Below are positions 26,714 to 34,869 of a DNA stretch of 37,503 nt, one piece after another (positions within the stretch are counted from its first letter, which is position 1; each line of letters opens with the position of its first letter). This DNA is from JAVBSN01 sp031547045 (GTDB lineage Bacteria > Bacillota > Clostridia > Lachnospirales > Lachnospiraceae), in the NCBI GenBank assembly GCA_031547045.1, contig JAVBSN010000058.1, positions 1-37,503 of the forward strand. The letters are read 5' to 3'. Position numbers and translations under genes: made by a program. A model generated the notes under the pieces. The model made no database searches and had not been told where the DNA came from. It saw only the letters and a list, made by a program, of their open reading frames with translations.

Positions 26714-28015
26714 TTAACTTACTTTAAATTTAAATTTCTGAATATCTTTATCTGTCTCTACTAACTCTATCTGACCACCTAATGCGGTTAATTTCTCTTC
26801 AAACTTTTCGTAACCTCTTTGAATATACTTAATATCTTGAACAACCGTAAATCCTTCAGCTACCAATCCTGCTATTACTAATGCTGCTCCTGCTCTTAAG
26901 TCTGGTGCAAATACATTAGCTCCTGTAAATCCTTCAACACCATCAATTATAGCTGTATTACCTTCAACCTTAATATTGCAACCCATTCTTCTTAATTCAT
27001 CAACATATTTAAAACGATTCTCAAATATGCTTTCTGTAATTATACTAGTTCCTCTTGATAAAGCTAATGACACTGCCATCTGAGGTTGCATATCTGTTGG
27101 AAAACCTGGATATGGTAAAGTCTTAATCTGCGTAGATTTGAGACGCTTACTTGCTGTTACTCTTACTGTATCATCATATTCTGTTACTTGTGCTCCTACC
27201 TCTATTAATTTAGAAGTAATCGCTTCTAAATGCTTAGGTATAACATTCTTAATAAGAATATCACCTTTTGTTGCTACTGCTGCAGTCATAAATGTTCCTG
27301 CTTCAATCTGGTCTGGAATAATAGAATATTCTGTACCATGCAACTTCTCCACACCTCTAATCCTTATAACATCTGTACCAGCACCTTTGATATTAGCACC
27401 CATACTATTAAGGAAGTTAGCAACGTCTACTATATGTGGTTCTTTGGCTGCATTTTCAATAGTAGTCTTACCTTCTGCTAAGGCTGCTGCCATCATAATA
27501 TTAATTGTTGCACCTACACTGACTACATCTAAATATATATGATCACCTAATAATCTGTCCGCTTTGGCAGTAATCATACCACCACCAACTATAACATCTG
27601 CACCTAGTGCTTCAAATCCTTTTATATGTTGATCGATAGGTCTACTTCCAATATCGCAACCACCAGGTAATGCAACTTGAGAAAACCTGTATTTACCTAA
27701 TAAAGCCCCTAATAAATAATATGAAGCTCTTATCTTTCTTATAAATTCGTCATCAACACATACTTCTGTTGGATTATGTATTGCACCACCACAAATAGAA
27801 ACGGTGTGCTCATCTATATATTTTACCTTTGCTCCTATACCTTGAACGGCTTGAAGCAAAACTCTTGTATCCCTAACATTAGGAACATTATCTATTATAC
27901 ATTCTTGATCTGTCATAACTGCTGCTGCTAATATACCTAGTGCTGCATTCTTAGCTCCACCAATAACAACTTCACCCACTAAAGGATTGCCACCCTTAAT
28001 AACATATTGTTTCAT
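26714..28015 (-). CDS. murA: UDP-N-acetylglucosamine 1-carboxyvinyltransferase
   Basis: The 433-residue cytoplasmic enzyme transfers enolpyruvate from PEP to UDP-GlcNAc, the first committed step of peptidoglycan synthesis. The N terminus has GGAKNAALGI with Lys22. The loop LPGGCDIGSRPIDQHI carries the active-site Cys120, so the enzyme should be fosfomycin-sensitive. The stretch PYPGFPTDMQPQMA matches the family's substrate loop. Low-GC Firmicutes often have two MurA copies; which one this is cannot be told. It has its own strong promoter and terminator, so it is a single-gene unit despite following pyrI. Confidence 0.96.
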   Translation of the reverse strand: MKQYVIKGGNPLVGEVVIGGAKNAALGILAAAVMTDQECIIDNVPNVRDTRVLLQAVQGIGAKVKYIDEHTVSICGGAIHNPTEVCVDDEFIRKIRASYYLLGALLGKYRFSQVALPGGCDIGSRPIDQHIKGFEALGADVIVGGGMITAKADRLLGDHIYLDVVSVGATINIMMAAALAEGKTTIENAAKEPHIVDVANFLNSMGANIKGAGTDVIRIRGVEKLHGTEYSIIPDQIEAGTFMTAAVATKGDILIKNVIPKHLEAITSKLIEVGAQVTEYDDTVRVTASKRLKSTQIKTLPYPGFPTDMQPQMAVSLALSRGTSIITESIFENRFKYVDELRRMGCNIKVEGNTAIIDGVEGFTGANVFAPDLRAGAALVIAGLVAEGFTVVQDIKYIQRGYEKFEEKLTALGGQIELVETDKDIQKFKFKVS

Positions 28016-28072
28016 ATTGCACCTCTATATTGTCTCCACAAACTATACAGTTTATCGAGCATAATTATAGTT

Positions 28073-28101
28073 ATTATACCTATATACAACTGTTTTGTAA
28101 A
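28073..28101 (-). promoter_or_regulatory. Promoter of murA
   Basis: Minus-strand TTTACA (28101-28096) and a perfect TATAAT (28078-28073) are 17 bases apart, about 58 bases before the murA ATG. Confidence 0.7.
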
Positions 28102-28131
28102 CCATTTATTACAAAATTATTACATTCCGTA

Positions 28132-28542
28132 TTAATCATCCTCACAATATATGCATCTATAAGTTCTATTTTCTCTATCAGTTAGTTTAAAAATGTGATC
28201 TATTCCTTGCTCAGTAGTAGTAATACAACGTGGATTCTTACACTTCACCACATTAACTATACGGTTAGGCAATTCTAGCTTTTTCTTCTCTATTGTAACT
28301 CCATCTTTTATTATACTTACTGTTGTCTCTGGATCTATATATCCTAATACATCTAGATTAATAGAATATTCCTGATCTATTTTTAATATGTCTTTTTTTC
28401 CTTTTTTTTCACTTTTAACATTTTTAATTATGGCTACAGAGCAATCTAATTGATCTAATCCTAAGTCATTATATATCTGCATGCTCTTTCCAGCAGTAAT
28501 ATGATCAAGTACAATTCCATTTTGAATACTATCTATTTTCAT
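28132..28542 (-). CDS. pyrI: Aspartate carbamoyltransferase regulatory subunit
   Basis: The 136-residue PyrI subunit binds nucleotide effectors and zinc and assembles with PyrB. The C-terminal zinc site is complete: KCKNPRCIT with Cys101 and Cys106, and YRCIYC with Cys130 and Cys133. The N-terminal allosteric part includes NGIVLDHITAGKS. It is a little shorter than the enterobacterial protein, as is usual in Clostridia. One base separates it from the pyrB stop, implying translational coupling and matched expression of the two subunits. Confidence 0.95.
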   Translation of the reverse strand: MKIDSIQNGIVLDHITAGKSMQIYNDLGLDQLDCSVAIIKNVKSEKKGKKDILKIDQEYSINLDVLGYIDPETTVSIIKDGVTIEKKKLELPNRIVNVVKCKNPRCITTTEQGIDHIFKLTDRENRTYRCIYCEDD

Positions 28543-28543
28543 A

Positions 28544-29458
28544 TTATTCTACCTCCAACAATTTCATTATCAATGCCATTCTTACATATTTTCCATTAAG
28601 AGCTTGTCTAAAATAACATGCTCTTGGATCGTCATCAACTCTAATATCGATCTCATTTACTCTAGGAAGTGGATGTAATATAGACAAATCCTTCTTAGCT
28701 TTAGTTAATCTATTAGGTTCTAATATGTAAGTATCTTTGAGTCTTAAATAATCTGCTTCATTAAAGAATCTCTCTCTTTGAACTCTAGTCATATATAATA
28801 CATCAAGTCTATCTATGACCTCATCTATAGTTGCTACTTGTATATATTCAATATTCTTCTTTGCAAATACTTCGTCTTTGATATAGTTTGGAATCTGTAA
28901 TTCCTTAGGTGAAATCATTATATATGTAATATTCTCATATCTTGATAATGCTTTTATAAGTGAATGAACAGTTCTTCCGAATTTCAGATCACCACAAAAT
29001 CCTACAGTTATATTATTAAGTCTACCTTTTTCTCTTCTTATTGTTAGTAAGTCAGTTAATGTTTGAGTTGGGTGATTATGTCCACCATCTCCTGCATTAA
29101 TTATTGGTACATCTGTTTTCATTGATGCTAACAATGGAGCCCCTTCTTTTGGATGTCTCATTGCAATAATATCTGCATAACAAGCAACTACTTTAATTGT
29201 ATCTGACACACTCTCACCTTTTGATGATGATGATGAGTCAGCAGAAGAAAAACCAAGTACGTTACCTCCTAATTCCATCATAGCTGCTTCAAAGCTAAGT
29301 CTGGTTCTTGTACTTGGTTCAAAAAATAAAGTGGCAAGTTTCTTGCCGTCACATACTTTAGAATATTTATCCTTATTCTCTATTATATCATCAGCTAAAT
29401 CCAACATCTCGTCAATCTCTTTAACTGTCAAGTCCATAGGGTCTATCAAATGTTTCAT
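28544..29458 (-). CDS. pyrB: Aspartate carbamoyltransferase catalytic subunit
   Basis: The 304-residue enzyme joins carbamoyl phosphate to aspartate in pyrimidine synthesis. FFEPSTRTRLSFEAAM (STRTR at 49-53) and HPTQTLTD (129-132) bind carbamoyl phosphate. The serine-rich 80s loop contains Lys80. LHPLPRVNEI supplies the aspartate-binding motif. The length is standard. AGGAGGAAGAATA precedes the ATG. It is followed by pyrI. The leader in front (29459-29628) contains the three-unit tandem repeat and no PyrR-type binding hairpin that I can recognise. Confidence 0.96.
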   Translation of the reverse strand: MKHLIDPMDLTVKEIDEMLDLADDIIENKDKYSKVCDGKKLATLFFEPSTRTRLSFEAAMMELGGNVLGFSSADSSSSSKGESVSDTIKVVACYADIIAMRHPKEGAPLLASMKTDVPIINAGDGGHNHPTQTLTDLLTIRREKGRLNNITVGFCGDLKFGRTVHSLIKALSRYENITYIMISPKELQIPNYIKDEVFAKKNIEYIQVATIDEVIDRLDVLYMTRVQRERFFNEADYLRLKDTYILEPNRLTKAKKDLSILHPLPRVNEIDIRVDDDPRACYFRQALNGKYVRMALIMKLLEVE

Positions 29459-29490
29459 TATTCTTCCTCCTACATTTATGTTAATATTAT

Positions 29491-29630
29491 AAATTCAAAA
29501 ATACCAATCTAAGTATTGGGTAACACCATGACCACTAAACTCAAAAATACTTCGTTAAGTGTTCAGGTGTGCATTCATACTAAGATTGAAAATACCAATC
29601 TAAGTATTCATAGTATACACTATATCCACT
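29491..29630. repeat. Degenerate tandem repeat, three units of about 46 bases, in the pyrB leader
   Basis: Units begin at about 29491, 29537 and 29582. The core AAAATACCAATCTAAGTATT is identical in the first (29498-29517) and third (29589-29608) units; the middle unit (29544-29563) has a changed centre. Each unit ends in a variant of CCACT or ATACT. Each can form a small hairpin: CCAAT/ATTGG (29504-29519), AATACTT/AAGTGTT (29546-29563), and the longer ATACTAAGATTG/CAATCTAAGTAT (29577-29607) with one mismatch. The array starts about 30 bases upstream of the pyrB start and ends at the stop of the preceding gene. A TATAAT box (29491-29486, minus) abuts the first unit. Its function is unknown. 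Confidence 0.75.
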
Positions 29631-30099
29631 AAATAGTCTCCATTTTTTTCTTTCCATGAGCCTCTAATATATTTTCAACTTCAGCTCGCTGACTTTTATC
29701 AATTCTAAATACATATTGTCTCTTATTCGCCCTAATCTTAATTGTTAAGGTTGTTATGTCATCATTTATTATCTTATAACTTTTAACATTATCCCATTCA
29801 ACAAATGTCATTCCAACAAATATTCCTTCGTCTGACATTCCACTTTCAACTCTTGTAGATATTAAAATAAATACAACAAAGAATATTATGGCAGGCATAA
29901 AAATATAGTATTTTATATAAATAAAAAATGCTATTAACAACAAGGATACATTAACACTTATAATCTCTATTGCATTAGTTGAACGTCCTAATCTACTACC
30001 TATTTTAATTGTCTTTTGTTTATCAACAATAACTATACCAATAATTGTCGATGTGAAAAATCCTAAAAATAATATTCCTGCAATAATGTATACCCACAT
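29629..30099 (-). CDS. Small membrane protein with PH-like C-terminal domain
   Basis: The 156-residue protein has a first helix at about 3-24 and a hydrophobic hairpin at about 47-80. A soluble domain of roughly 70 residues follows, with the pattern GIFVGMTFVEWDNVKSYKI and a terminal helix SQRAEVENILEAHG. That layout matches membrane-tethered bacterial PH-like domains such as DUF5673; the family call is tentative. Its start lies two bases after the FapA-like stop, so the two are co-transcribed and probably coupled. Function unknown. Confidence 0.65.
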   Translation of the reverse strand: MWVYIIAGILFLGFFTSTIIGIVIVDKQKTIKIGSRLGRSTNAIEIISVNVSLLLIAFFIYIKYYIFMPAIIFFVVFILISTRVESGMSDEGIFVGMTFVEWDNVKSYKIINDDITTLTIKIRANKRQYVFRIDKSQRAEVENILEAHGKKKMETI

Positions 30100-30101
30100 T
30101 A

Positions 30102-31508
30102 CTATCTATTTCCTTCCATAATGACTTCTACTCCACGAAGCTTAAATGAAACATCCCTAGCTATTTCTCCCACATTATATCTTTGATTCATTATCTCTAC
30201 TCGAGTACCTCTATATACAATTCCATTTACAATTACTTTTGTATCTTTTGAAAGTTCTATTAACCAATTATAATATTCATAATCTTTAATATGGTTTTTA
30301 AGTTCTGTATCTTTAATCACTTTGGCTCTAATAATCTTCATTCTTCGTGCTTCTATTTCTTTTGTAACTTGAGTCTTTTCCATATGCTCAAATATCTTGG
30401 TACTTCTATCAAGTAAATCTATTTCACTTTGTACCTTTTCCATCAGTTTAATAGTTTCTGCCAATTTAATATTCACATCTGTAGATATACCTGCATTTAA
30501 TATACTTAATATTTCTGCTTCATTTCCTACAGTCTTTGCTTCAATACCTTGAATAGCGTTTACTTTTCCACCAAGAATTAACCCCTGTCTTCCATTAACC
30601 TTTACTATTCCTATAGAGTCAACATCACAATCCATAAGTGTATTAGCATTAATACCATCTTTTGCTTTCAATATAGCTCTTTCAAAAAATGTTCCTTGAA
30701 TATAACCACCAGCTTCAAGCTTACCTTTGCCTTTGCCCTGCATACCTTGTTTAATGGTAATATTCTTGTCTGCTACAATATGTGATGCACCTACATGTCC
30801 ATATACTACTACACTTTCACTAGATCTTACCTTCATTCCAGAGGTAACATCTCCTCTTACAATTACATCTCCCATAAAATCTATATGACCTGTAGATATA
30901 TCTACATCTTCTTTTATATCTAAAATAGGACTAACTACTAAGGTTTTTTCACCTATATCCAGTTTTCCTGATGTACTAGCAATATATTTCTTTACTCCAT
31001 CACCATCGATAATAGTAAATCCTTTGCCCCTGTATGCTTGTATATCTTTGCCCTTTTTAGGTATCAAAATCTGACTGTCAATCATATACCCAAACTCACC
31101 TAAGGTCGCTGGTGTATATGTGGCAATCTCATCACCTTTATTAACTATTAAGTATTCTTCCGTTCTTATATATTCAACAGAGCCATCTTCATTTACCTGT
31201 GGTTTCTCTTGTTTCTCTGCTGGTTCTTTATCAAAAGTAAAGTATCCATCTCTACCATTTATAGGTTCTTTACCCCAAGCAACTATTATATCCTCTTCAT
31301 ACTTACATTCTTCTAAGGCTTTGGCTATACATTCCTTATCAATTCCCGCAGTAACTCTAGCAGCTTTCAAAACATCAACTATCTCTTCAACCGTCATATC
31401 TTTCCCATTTTGGGGTAACGGTATTTTAAATGTAGCAGACATACGATCGCTACTTATATGAACCATTTCTTTAATTCCACTAATACCAAGATTAAATTCA
31501 GATAACAT
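30102..31508 (-). CDS. FapA/DUF342 family protein
   Basis: The start at 31508 (468 residues) is chosen because AGGGGG lies nine bases before it; an ATG two codons upstream is only three bases from that site. The N-terminal half includes a FapA-type domain with AYRGKGFTIIDGDGVKKYI. A right-handed beta-helix of short repeats follows, with DGINANTLMDCDVDSIGIVK and NGRQGLILGGKVNAIQG, then a charged coiled coil near 320-400. DUF342 proteins are cytoplasmic and widespread in Clostridia, with links to polar or flagellar and envelope functions in some species. The role here is open. It has its own promoter at 31540-31568. Confidence 0.8.
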   Translation of the reverse strand: MLSEFNLGISGIKEMVHISSDRMSATFKIPLPQNGKDMTVEEIVDVLKAARVTAGIDKECIAKALEECKYEEDIIVAWGKEPINGRDGYFTFDKEPAEKQEKPQVNEDGSVEYIRTEEYLIVNKGDEIATYTPATLGEFGYMIDSQILIPKKGKDIQAYRGKGFTIIDGDGVKKYIASTSGKLDIGEKTLVVSPILDIKEDVDISTGHIDFMGDVIVRGDVTSGMKVRSSESVVVYGHVGASHIVADKNITIKQGMQGKGKGKLEAGGYIQGTFFERAILKAKDGINANTLMDCDVDSIGIVKVNGRQGLILGGKVNAIQGIEAKTVGNEAEILSILNAGISTDVNIKLAETIKLMEKVQSEIDLLDRSTKIFEHMEKTQVTKEIEARRMKIIRAKVIKDTELKNHIKDYEYYNWLIELSKDTKVIVNGIVYRGTRVEIMNQRYNVGEIARDVSFKLRGVEVIMEGNR

Positions 31509-31539
31509 GATCATACACCCCCTAGTAACATATACTTTA

Positions 31540-31568
31540 ATTATACAAATAAGTAAAATAAAAAGCAA
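31540..31568 (-). promoter_or_regulatory. Promoter of the FapA-like gene
   Basis: Minus-strand TTGCTT (31568-31563) and TATAAT (31545-31540) are 17 bases apart. The -35 box sits in the 3' arm of the terminator of the preceding gene, so terminator and promoter overlap. Confidence 0.6.
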
Positions 31569-31600
31569 TTGGCAATATAAATAATACTGCCAACTGCTTT
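31562..31600 (-). terminator. Terminator of the carbamoyltransferase-like gene
   Basis: AAAGCAATTGGCA (31562-31574) pairs with TGCCAACTGCTTT (31588-31600) over 13 bases with one G-T pair, followed leftwards by TTTATTTTACTT. It begins three bases after the stop codon. Confidence 0.8.
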
Positions 31601-31603
31601 ATT

Positions 31604-32536
31604 TTAATTATTGAGCAATGTAACCATTACTGCTTTTTCAGCATGTCTTCTATTCTCTGCTTGATCTAAAATATACTCTATATTCTTATCAGCCACTTCT
31701 TGACTAATCTCAAAACCTACGTGCATAGGCATATCATGAAGCACAATAGCCTTACTGCCTTCAAGTAGTTCTTCATTAATCTGGTATGGCATCATCTTTG
31801 CTAATGTCTCATCTTTTTGCTTAGCAAAATCAGGGTTATTAAAGAATTCCATATCAACCCATGTATCTGTATATAATACATCCATCTCTTTAACATATTC
31901 TTTTGCTTCTTTCATAGACATAGATGGATTAAGTTCAACATAATATCCTGTCTTCTTTGCATTCTCATAAAAATCTTCTTCAACAGAAGTTTTATTAACA
32001 AGTGGGGTTAAACCATATAAGGTTCCACATTCCATCTTTGCAAAAAATTCAACTAATGAATTAAATACATTGTTTTTTGCGCCTATGTATAAAAACTTAA
32101 CATTAAGCGATCCAAAATGCTCCATAAGGGTTAAACCATCTGCAAGTATTTGACATGGATGATATGTGCTATCACAACCATTTATAAATGGAACTATTGT
32201 ATTATTTCCAAATAGCTCTACTGTCTCATTTTTAATAAGACGTGCCATAATAATATCTACATTTCTACCAACATATTTAAGTTCAGAAACAGGCTCACCA
32301 AGAACAAAGTTAGAATCCTTCCATAATTGATTATAGTATGTTCCACCAAGTTCTGTAATTCCAGTAGCAAATGATAAAAATGTTCTTGTAGATGTCTTTT
32401 CAAATAAGGTATATAACTTCTTACCCTTAAGGGTTTCACTATATTTTTCTGGATTCTTTTTCATATCCATTGCAAGATCTAAAATACTTTGTAACTCTTC
32501 TTTTGTGAATTCTTTAAAATTCAACATATTCTTCAT
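31604..32536 (-). CDS. Divergent carbamoyltransferase (ornithine-carbamoyltransferase-like, altered substrate motif)
   Basis: The 310-residue protein aligns throughout with ornithine carbamoyltransferases. It has FEKTSTRTFLSF (49-53) and HPCQILAD (126-129) for carbamoyl phosphate, a DTWVDME stretch (224-230) where OTC reads DVWxSMG, and the C-terminal DQAENRRHAEKAVM. Two differences stand out. The last residue of STRTR is Phe. The HCLP motif that holds ornithine is replaced at the same place by HDMPMH (267-272). The carbamoyl-donor half therefore looks intact while the acceptor side is altered, so the acceptor may not be ornithine. No arginine-pathway genes lie nearby. Calling it argF would be unsafe. 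It has its own promoter and terminator. Confidence 0.8.
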   Translation of the reverse strand: MKNMLNFKEFTKEELQSILDLAMDMKKNPEKYSETLKGKKLYTLFEKTSTRTFLSFATGITELGGTYYNQLWKDSNFVLGEPVSELKYVGRNVDIIMARLIKNETVELFGNNTIVPFINGCDSTYHPCQILADGLTLMEHFGSLNVKFLYIGAKNNVFNSLVEFFAKMECGTLYGLTPLVNKTSVEEDFYENAKKTGYYVELNPSMSMKEAKEYVKEMDVLYTDTWVDMEFFNNPDFAKQKDETLAKMMPYQINEELLEGSKAIVLHDMPMHVGFEISQEVADKNIEYILDQAENRRHAEKAVMVTLLNN

Positions 32537-32599
32537 AACAGTTCATCTTCCTTTCGTTTAAAAAGCATGGGTAGCTTATAAACATATTATTAAAGATAA

Positions 32600-32628
32600 A
32601 TGTTATCACATAACTCAAGGTTTTTCAA
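32600..32628 (-). promoter_or_regulatory. Promoter of the carbamoyltransferase-like gene
   Basis: Minus-strand TTGAAA (32628-32623) and TAACAT (32605-32600) are 17 bases apart, leaving a leader of about 60 bases. No ARG-box-like palindrome is evident beside it. Confidence 0.55.
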
Positions 32629-32671
32629 GATATTGTAATCTTTTTTATGTAAATTTGTGTAATTATTTTGA

Positions 32672-33343
32672 TTATTTTGCTCTTCTCATGCCTCTTTTTT
32701 TCTTTCTTGTCTCAATTTGAGTAACAGCCGCTTCCATCCTTGCCTTTTGAAGCTCCCTTATGGTCTCATCAAGTTTACGGTATCTTTCTTCTTCCTTCTC
32801 ATCAGTTTCCCTATTAAGAAACTCCATTTGCTTAATAAGCTTATCAATTACCTCATCACTTATGTTCTTACCAATCTCTTCAGTCATGCTTTTACTATTT
32901 TCTTTTAATGCATTACTTACTATCTTAGTCATAATTTCTTGAAATTGTTGCATCTTATCAACATTAGATAAGTTCTTAGGTCGAGGCATTTCAATTAATT
33001 TTCCTTCTTTAACTTTTTCTGGCTTGTCCACCTCTTCTATTACAATTGGTGTAACTGTATTTTTATCAATTTCATTCTTGAACTTAATTAGCATATTTAA
33101 ATCAAATGGCTTGTCCCCGTATATATCAGGAATAATACTTTTTATAACCTTTAATAAAATACCTTGATTTTTAAGATCTCTAACAGTTTCTAGCACACTT
33201 ATATCCTTATCTGTATAATATCTGTGTCCCATTTCATTTCTATTAATGTTAAGGTCTAACTCCTCTTCCCAGTATCTTAATACATGGGGTTCAACAGAAA
33301 TTTTCTTTGCTGCTTCTTTAATCATATACCTTTTATCGCTCAT
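32672..33343 (-). CDS. MerR-type DNA-binding protein with C-terminal coiled coil
   Basis: The 223-residue protein opens with a MerR helix-turn-helix: RYMIKEAAKKISVEPHVLRY, then WEEELDLNINRNEMGHRYYT. A linker follows, then a charged coiled coil (about 150-205) and a very basic tail (KKKRGMRRAK). There are no Cys ligands for a metal sensor. A MerR head with a coiled coil and basic tail also occurs in the chromosome-anchoring protein RacA, so a DNA-organising role is possible; an ordinary regulator is equally likely. GGAGG precedes the ATG. A promoter lies at 33378-33405. Confidence 0.75.
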   Translation of the reverse strand: MSDKRYMIKEAAKKISVEPHVLRYWEEELDLNINRNEMGHRYYTDKDISVLETVRDLKNQGILLKVIKSIIPDIYGDKPFDLNMLIKFKNEIDKNTVTPIVIEEVDKPEKVKEGKLIEMPRPKNLSNVDKMQQFQEIMTKIVSNALKENSKSMTEEIGKNISDEVIDKLIKQMEFLNRETDEKEEERYRKLDETIRELQKARMEAAVTQIETRKKKRGMRRAK

Positions 33344-33377
33344 AACTTACCTCCGTTATTTATTTACATTTTATTCC

Positions 33378-33405
33378 ATTATACCATTATGCAATAGGGT
33401 AACAA
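33378..33405 (-). promoter_or_regulatory. Promoter of the MerR-type gene
   Basis: Minus-strand TTGTTA (33405-33400) and a perfect TATAAT (33383-33378) are 16 bases apart, about 35 bases before the start codon. Confidence 0.5.
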
Positions 33406-33492
33406 CCTATATCGACTTCAAAATATAGATGATTTTCAACATCATTTAATATATTTTCACATTTCAATACATTTTTCTATAGGGAAATATGT

Positions 33493-33532
33493 AGGTTGGT
33501 TTTTCTACTATGCTTGCATTGAAAACAAACCT
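33493..33532. promoter_or_regulatory. Inverted repeat overlapping the dinB -35 box
   Basis: AGGTTGGTTTT (33493-33503) and AAAACAAACCT (33522-33532) are inverted with one mismatch, 18 bases apart. The second arm covers most of the dinB -35 box. It could bind a repressor. It does not match the usual Firmicute LexA box (GAAC-N4-GTTC). Confidence 0.4.
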
Positions 33533-33547
33533 AAAATGTACTATGAT
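33519..33547 (+). promoter_or_regulatory. Promoter of dinB
   Basis: TTGAAA (33519-33524) and TATGAT (33542-33547) are 17 bases apart, about 40 bases before the dinB ATG. Confidence 0.6.
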
Positions 33548-33587
33548 TAATACATACAATATTTTGTTACAAAAGGGGTGATTTTAT

Positions 33588-34796
33588 ATGAGTTCTAATA
33601 TTTTTTTTCATATAGATGTTAATAATGCTTTTCTAAGCTGGGAGGCTCTATATCACCTTCGAGTAATGAAAGAGTCTGAAGATTTAAGAGATAGATTTTC
33701 GGCTGTTGGTGGCAATAAAGCAACTCGTCATGGTATTATTCTTGCCAAATCAATGAGTGCTAAGAAATGTGGTGTAACTACTGGTGAACCTCTTGTCCAA
33801 GCATATAAGAAATGCCCCGAACTTATAGTTGTAGAACCTCATAGACATTATTATGAAGAACAATCTGCTCTGTTTATTAAAAAATTGTATTCATATGCTC
33901 CTGTAGTCGAACAATTTTCTATTGATGAGGCCTTTTGTGACATGAGTGGCACAGAAAATATATATGGAGATTTACTTAAGTTTGCTTATAAACTTAAGAA
34001 TGAGATATATGAAGAGTATGGTTTTACTGTTAACATTGGAATATCCTCTAATAAACTACTTGCTAAAATGGCAAGTGATTTTGAAAAACCTAATACGGTT
34101 CACACCTTATTTCCTGAGGAATTAGAATCTAAAATGTGGCCATTACCTGTAAGAGATTTATTTTTTGTAGGTCCTTCTACAGAGAAAACATTACATTCTC
34201 TTGGAATCCATACTATTGGCGATATAGCTAATACAGACTTGAACATTCTTAAATCTCATCTAAAAAAACAAGGTGAGATTATATATAACTTTGCCAACGG
34301 AAAGTCACTTGACTTATTTAATGATCATAATGAATCTCCAAAAGGATATAGTCATTCAACAACTATTGCTTTTGATATAGATAAGGAAGATGATGCTCTA
34401 CATGTTTTGCTTTCCTTATCAGAAAAAGTATGTACACGACTTAGAAATGATGATGTATCGGCAACCGTTATATCCGTTGAGATTAAAGACAACAATTTTG
34501 TTAGAACAAGCCATCAACGTTCACTACTTTCTCCAACAAATACTACTGATGAATTCTATCAGATTGCCTGTCAACTTTTTAGAGAGTTATGGGACGGCAA
34601 TCCTATTAGATTACTCGGTGTTAGTGCTAATAAAGTTACAAGTAATACTGATAAACAACTTAATCTATTTGATATGGATAAGTTTGAGAAACATTCCAGA
34701 TTAGATTCTGCTATAGATGATATAAGAGAAAGATTCGGTAATGATGCAATCAAGAGGGCTACATTTATAAACACTGATAACAAAGATAACAATTAA
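33588..34796 (+). CDS. dinB: Y-family DNA polymerase (DNA polymerase IV type)
   Basis: The 402-residue polymerase copies damaged templates with low fidelity. Metal-binding acids are Asp10 in FFHIDVNNAFLSWE and Asp113-Glu114 in EQFSIDEAFCDMSG. The palm and finger stretch GISSNKLLAKMASDFEKP and the little-finger region follow. QLNLF at 357-361 is a sliding-clamp-binding motif. DVN replaces the more usual DMD at the first motif, as in a clostridial branch of the family. AGGGGTGAT precedes the ATG. It is a single-gene unit. Confidence 0.93.
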   Translation: MSSNIFFHIDVNNAFLSWEALYHLRVMKESEDLRDRFSAVGGNKATRHGIILAKSMSAKKCGVTTGEPLVQAYKKCPELIVVEPHRHYYEEQSALFIKKLYSYAPVVEQFSIDEAFCDMSGTENIYGDLLKFAYKLKNEIYEEYGFTVNIGISSNKLLAKMASDFEKPNTVHTLFPEELESKMWPLPVRDLFFVGPSTEKTLHSLGIHTIGDIANTDLNILKSHLKKQGEIIYNFANGKSLDLFNDHNESPKGYSHSTTIAFDIDKEDDALHVLLSLSEKVCTRLRNDDVSATVISVEIKDNNFVRTSHQRSLLSPTNTTDEFYQIACQLFRELWDGNPIRLLGVSANKVTSNTDKQLNLFDMDKFEKHSRLDSAIDDIRERFGNDAIKRATFINTDNKDNN

Positions 34797-34810
34797 ATAA
34801 TCATAGATAA

Positions 34811-34845
34811 AGGTATCACTTAAGTTCTAAACTTTTGTGATACCT
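34811..34845. terminator. Hairpin between convergent dinB and the LRR gene
   Basis: AGGTATCAC (34811-34819) pairs with GTGATACCT (34837-34845). Inside, AAGTT (34822-34826) pairs with AACTT (34830-34834), giving a two-part stem with a small symmetric internal loop. T runs on either side are weak, so strength is uncertain. Confidence 0.6.
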
Positions 34846-34869
34846 CTTCATTATATATTCCTATATTAT

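Noticed and set aside
27138..27542. Plus-strand open frames opposite murA
   Set aside because: They are antisense to a fully conserved murA and have no ribosome site or recognisable protein features.
29520..29600. Fragment of a 5S rRNA or rRNA spacer
   Set aside because: Short stretches such as GTGGTCATGG (minus strand) vaguely recall the 5S start, but the order is wrong and no 5S-length fold can be drawn.
29459..29628. CRISPR array or PyrR attenuator in the pyrB leader
   Set aside because: There are only three degenerate units with no uniform spacers, and no PyrR-binding hairpin consensus can be seen.
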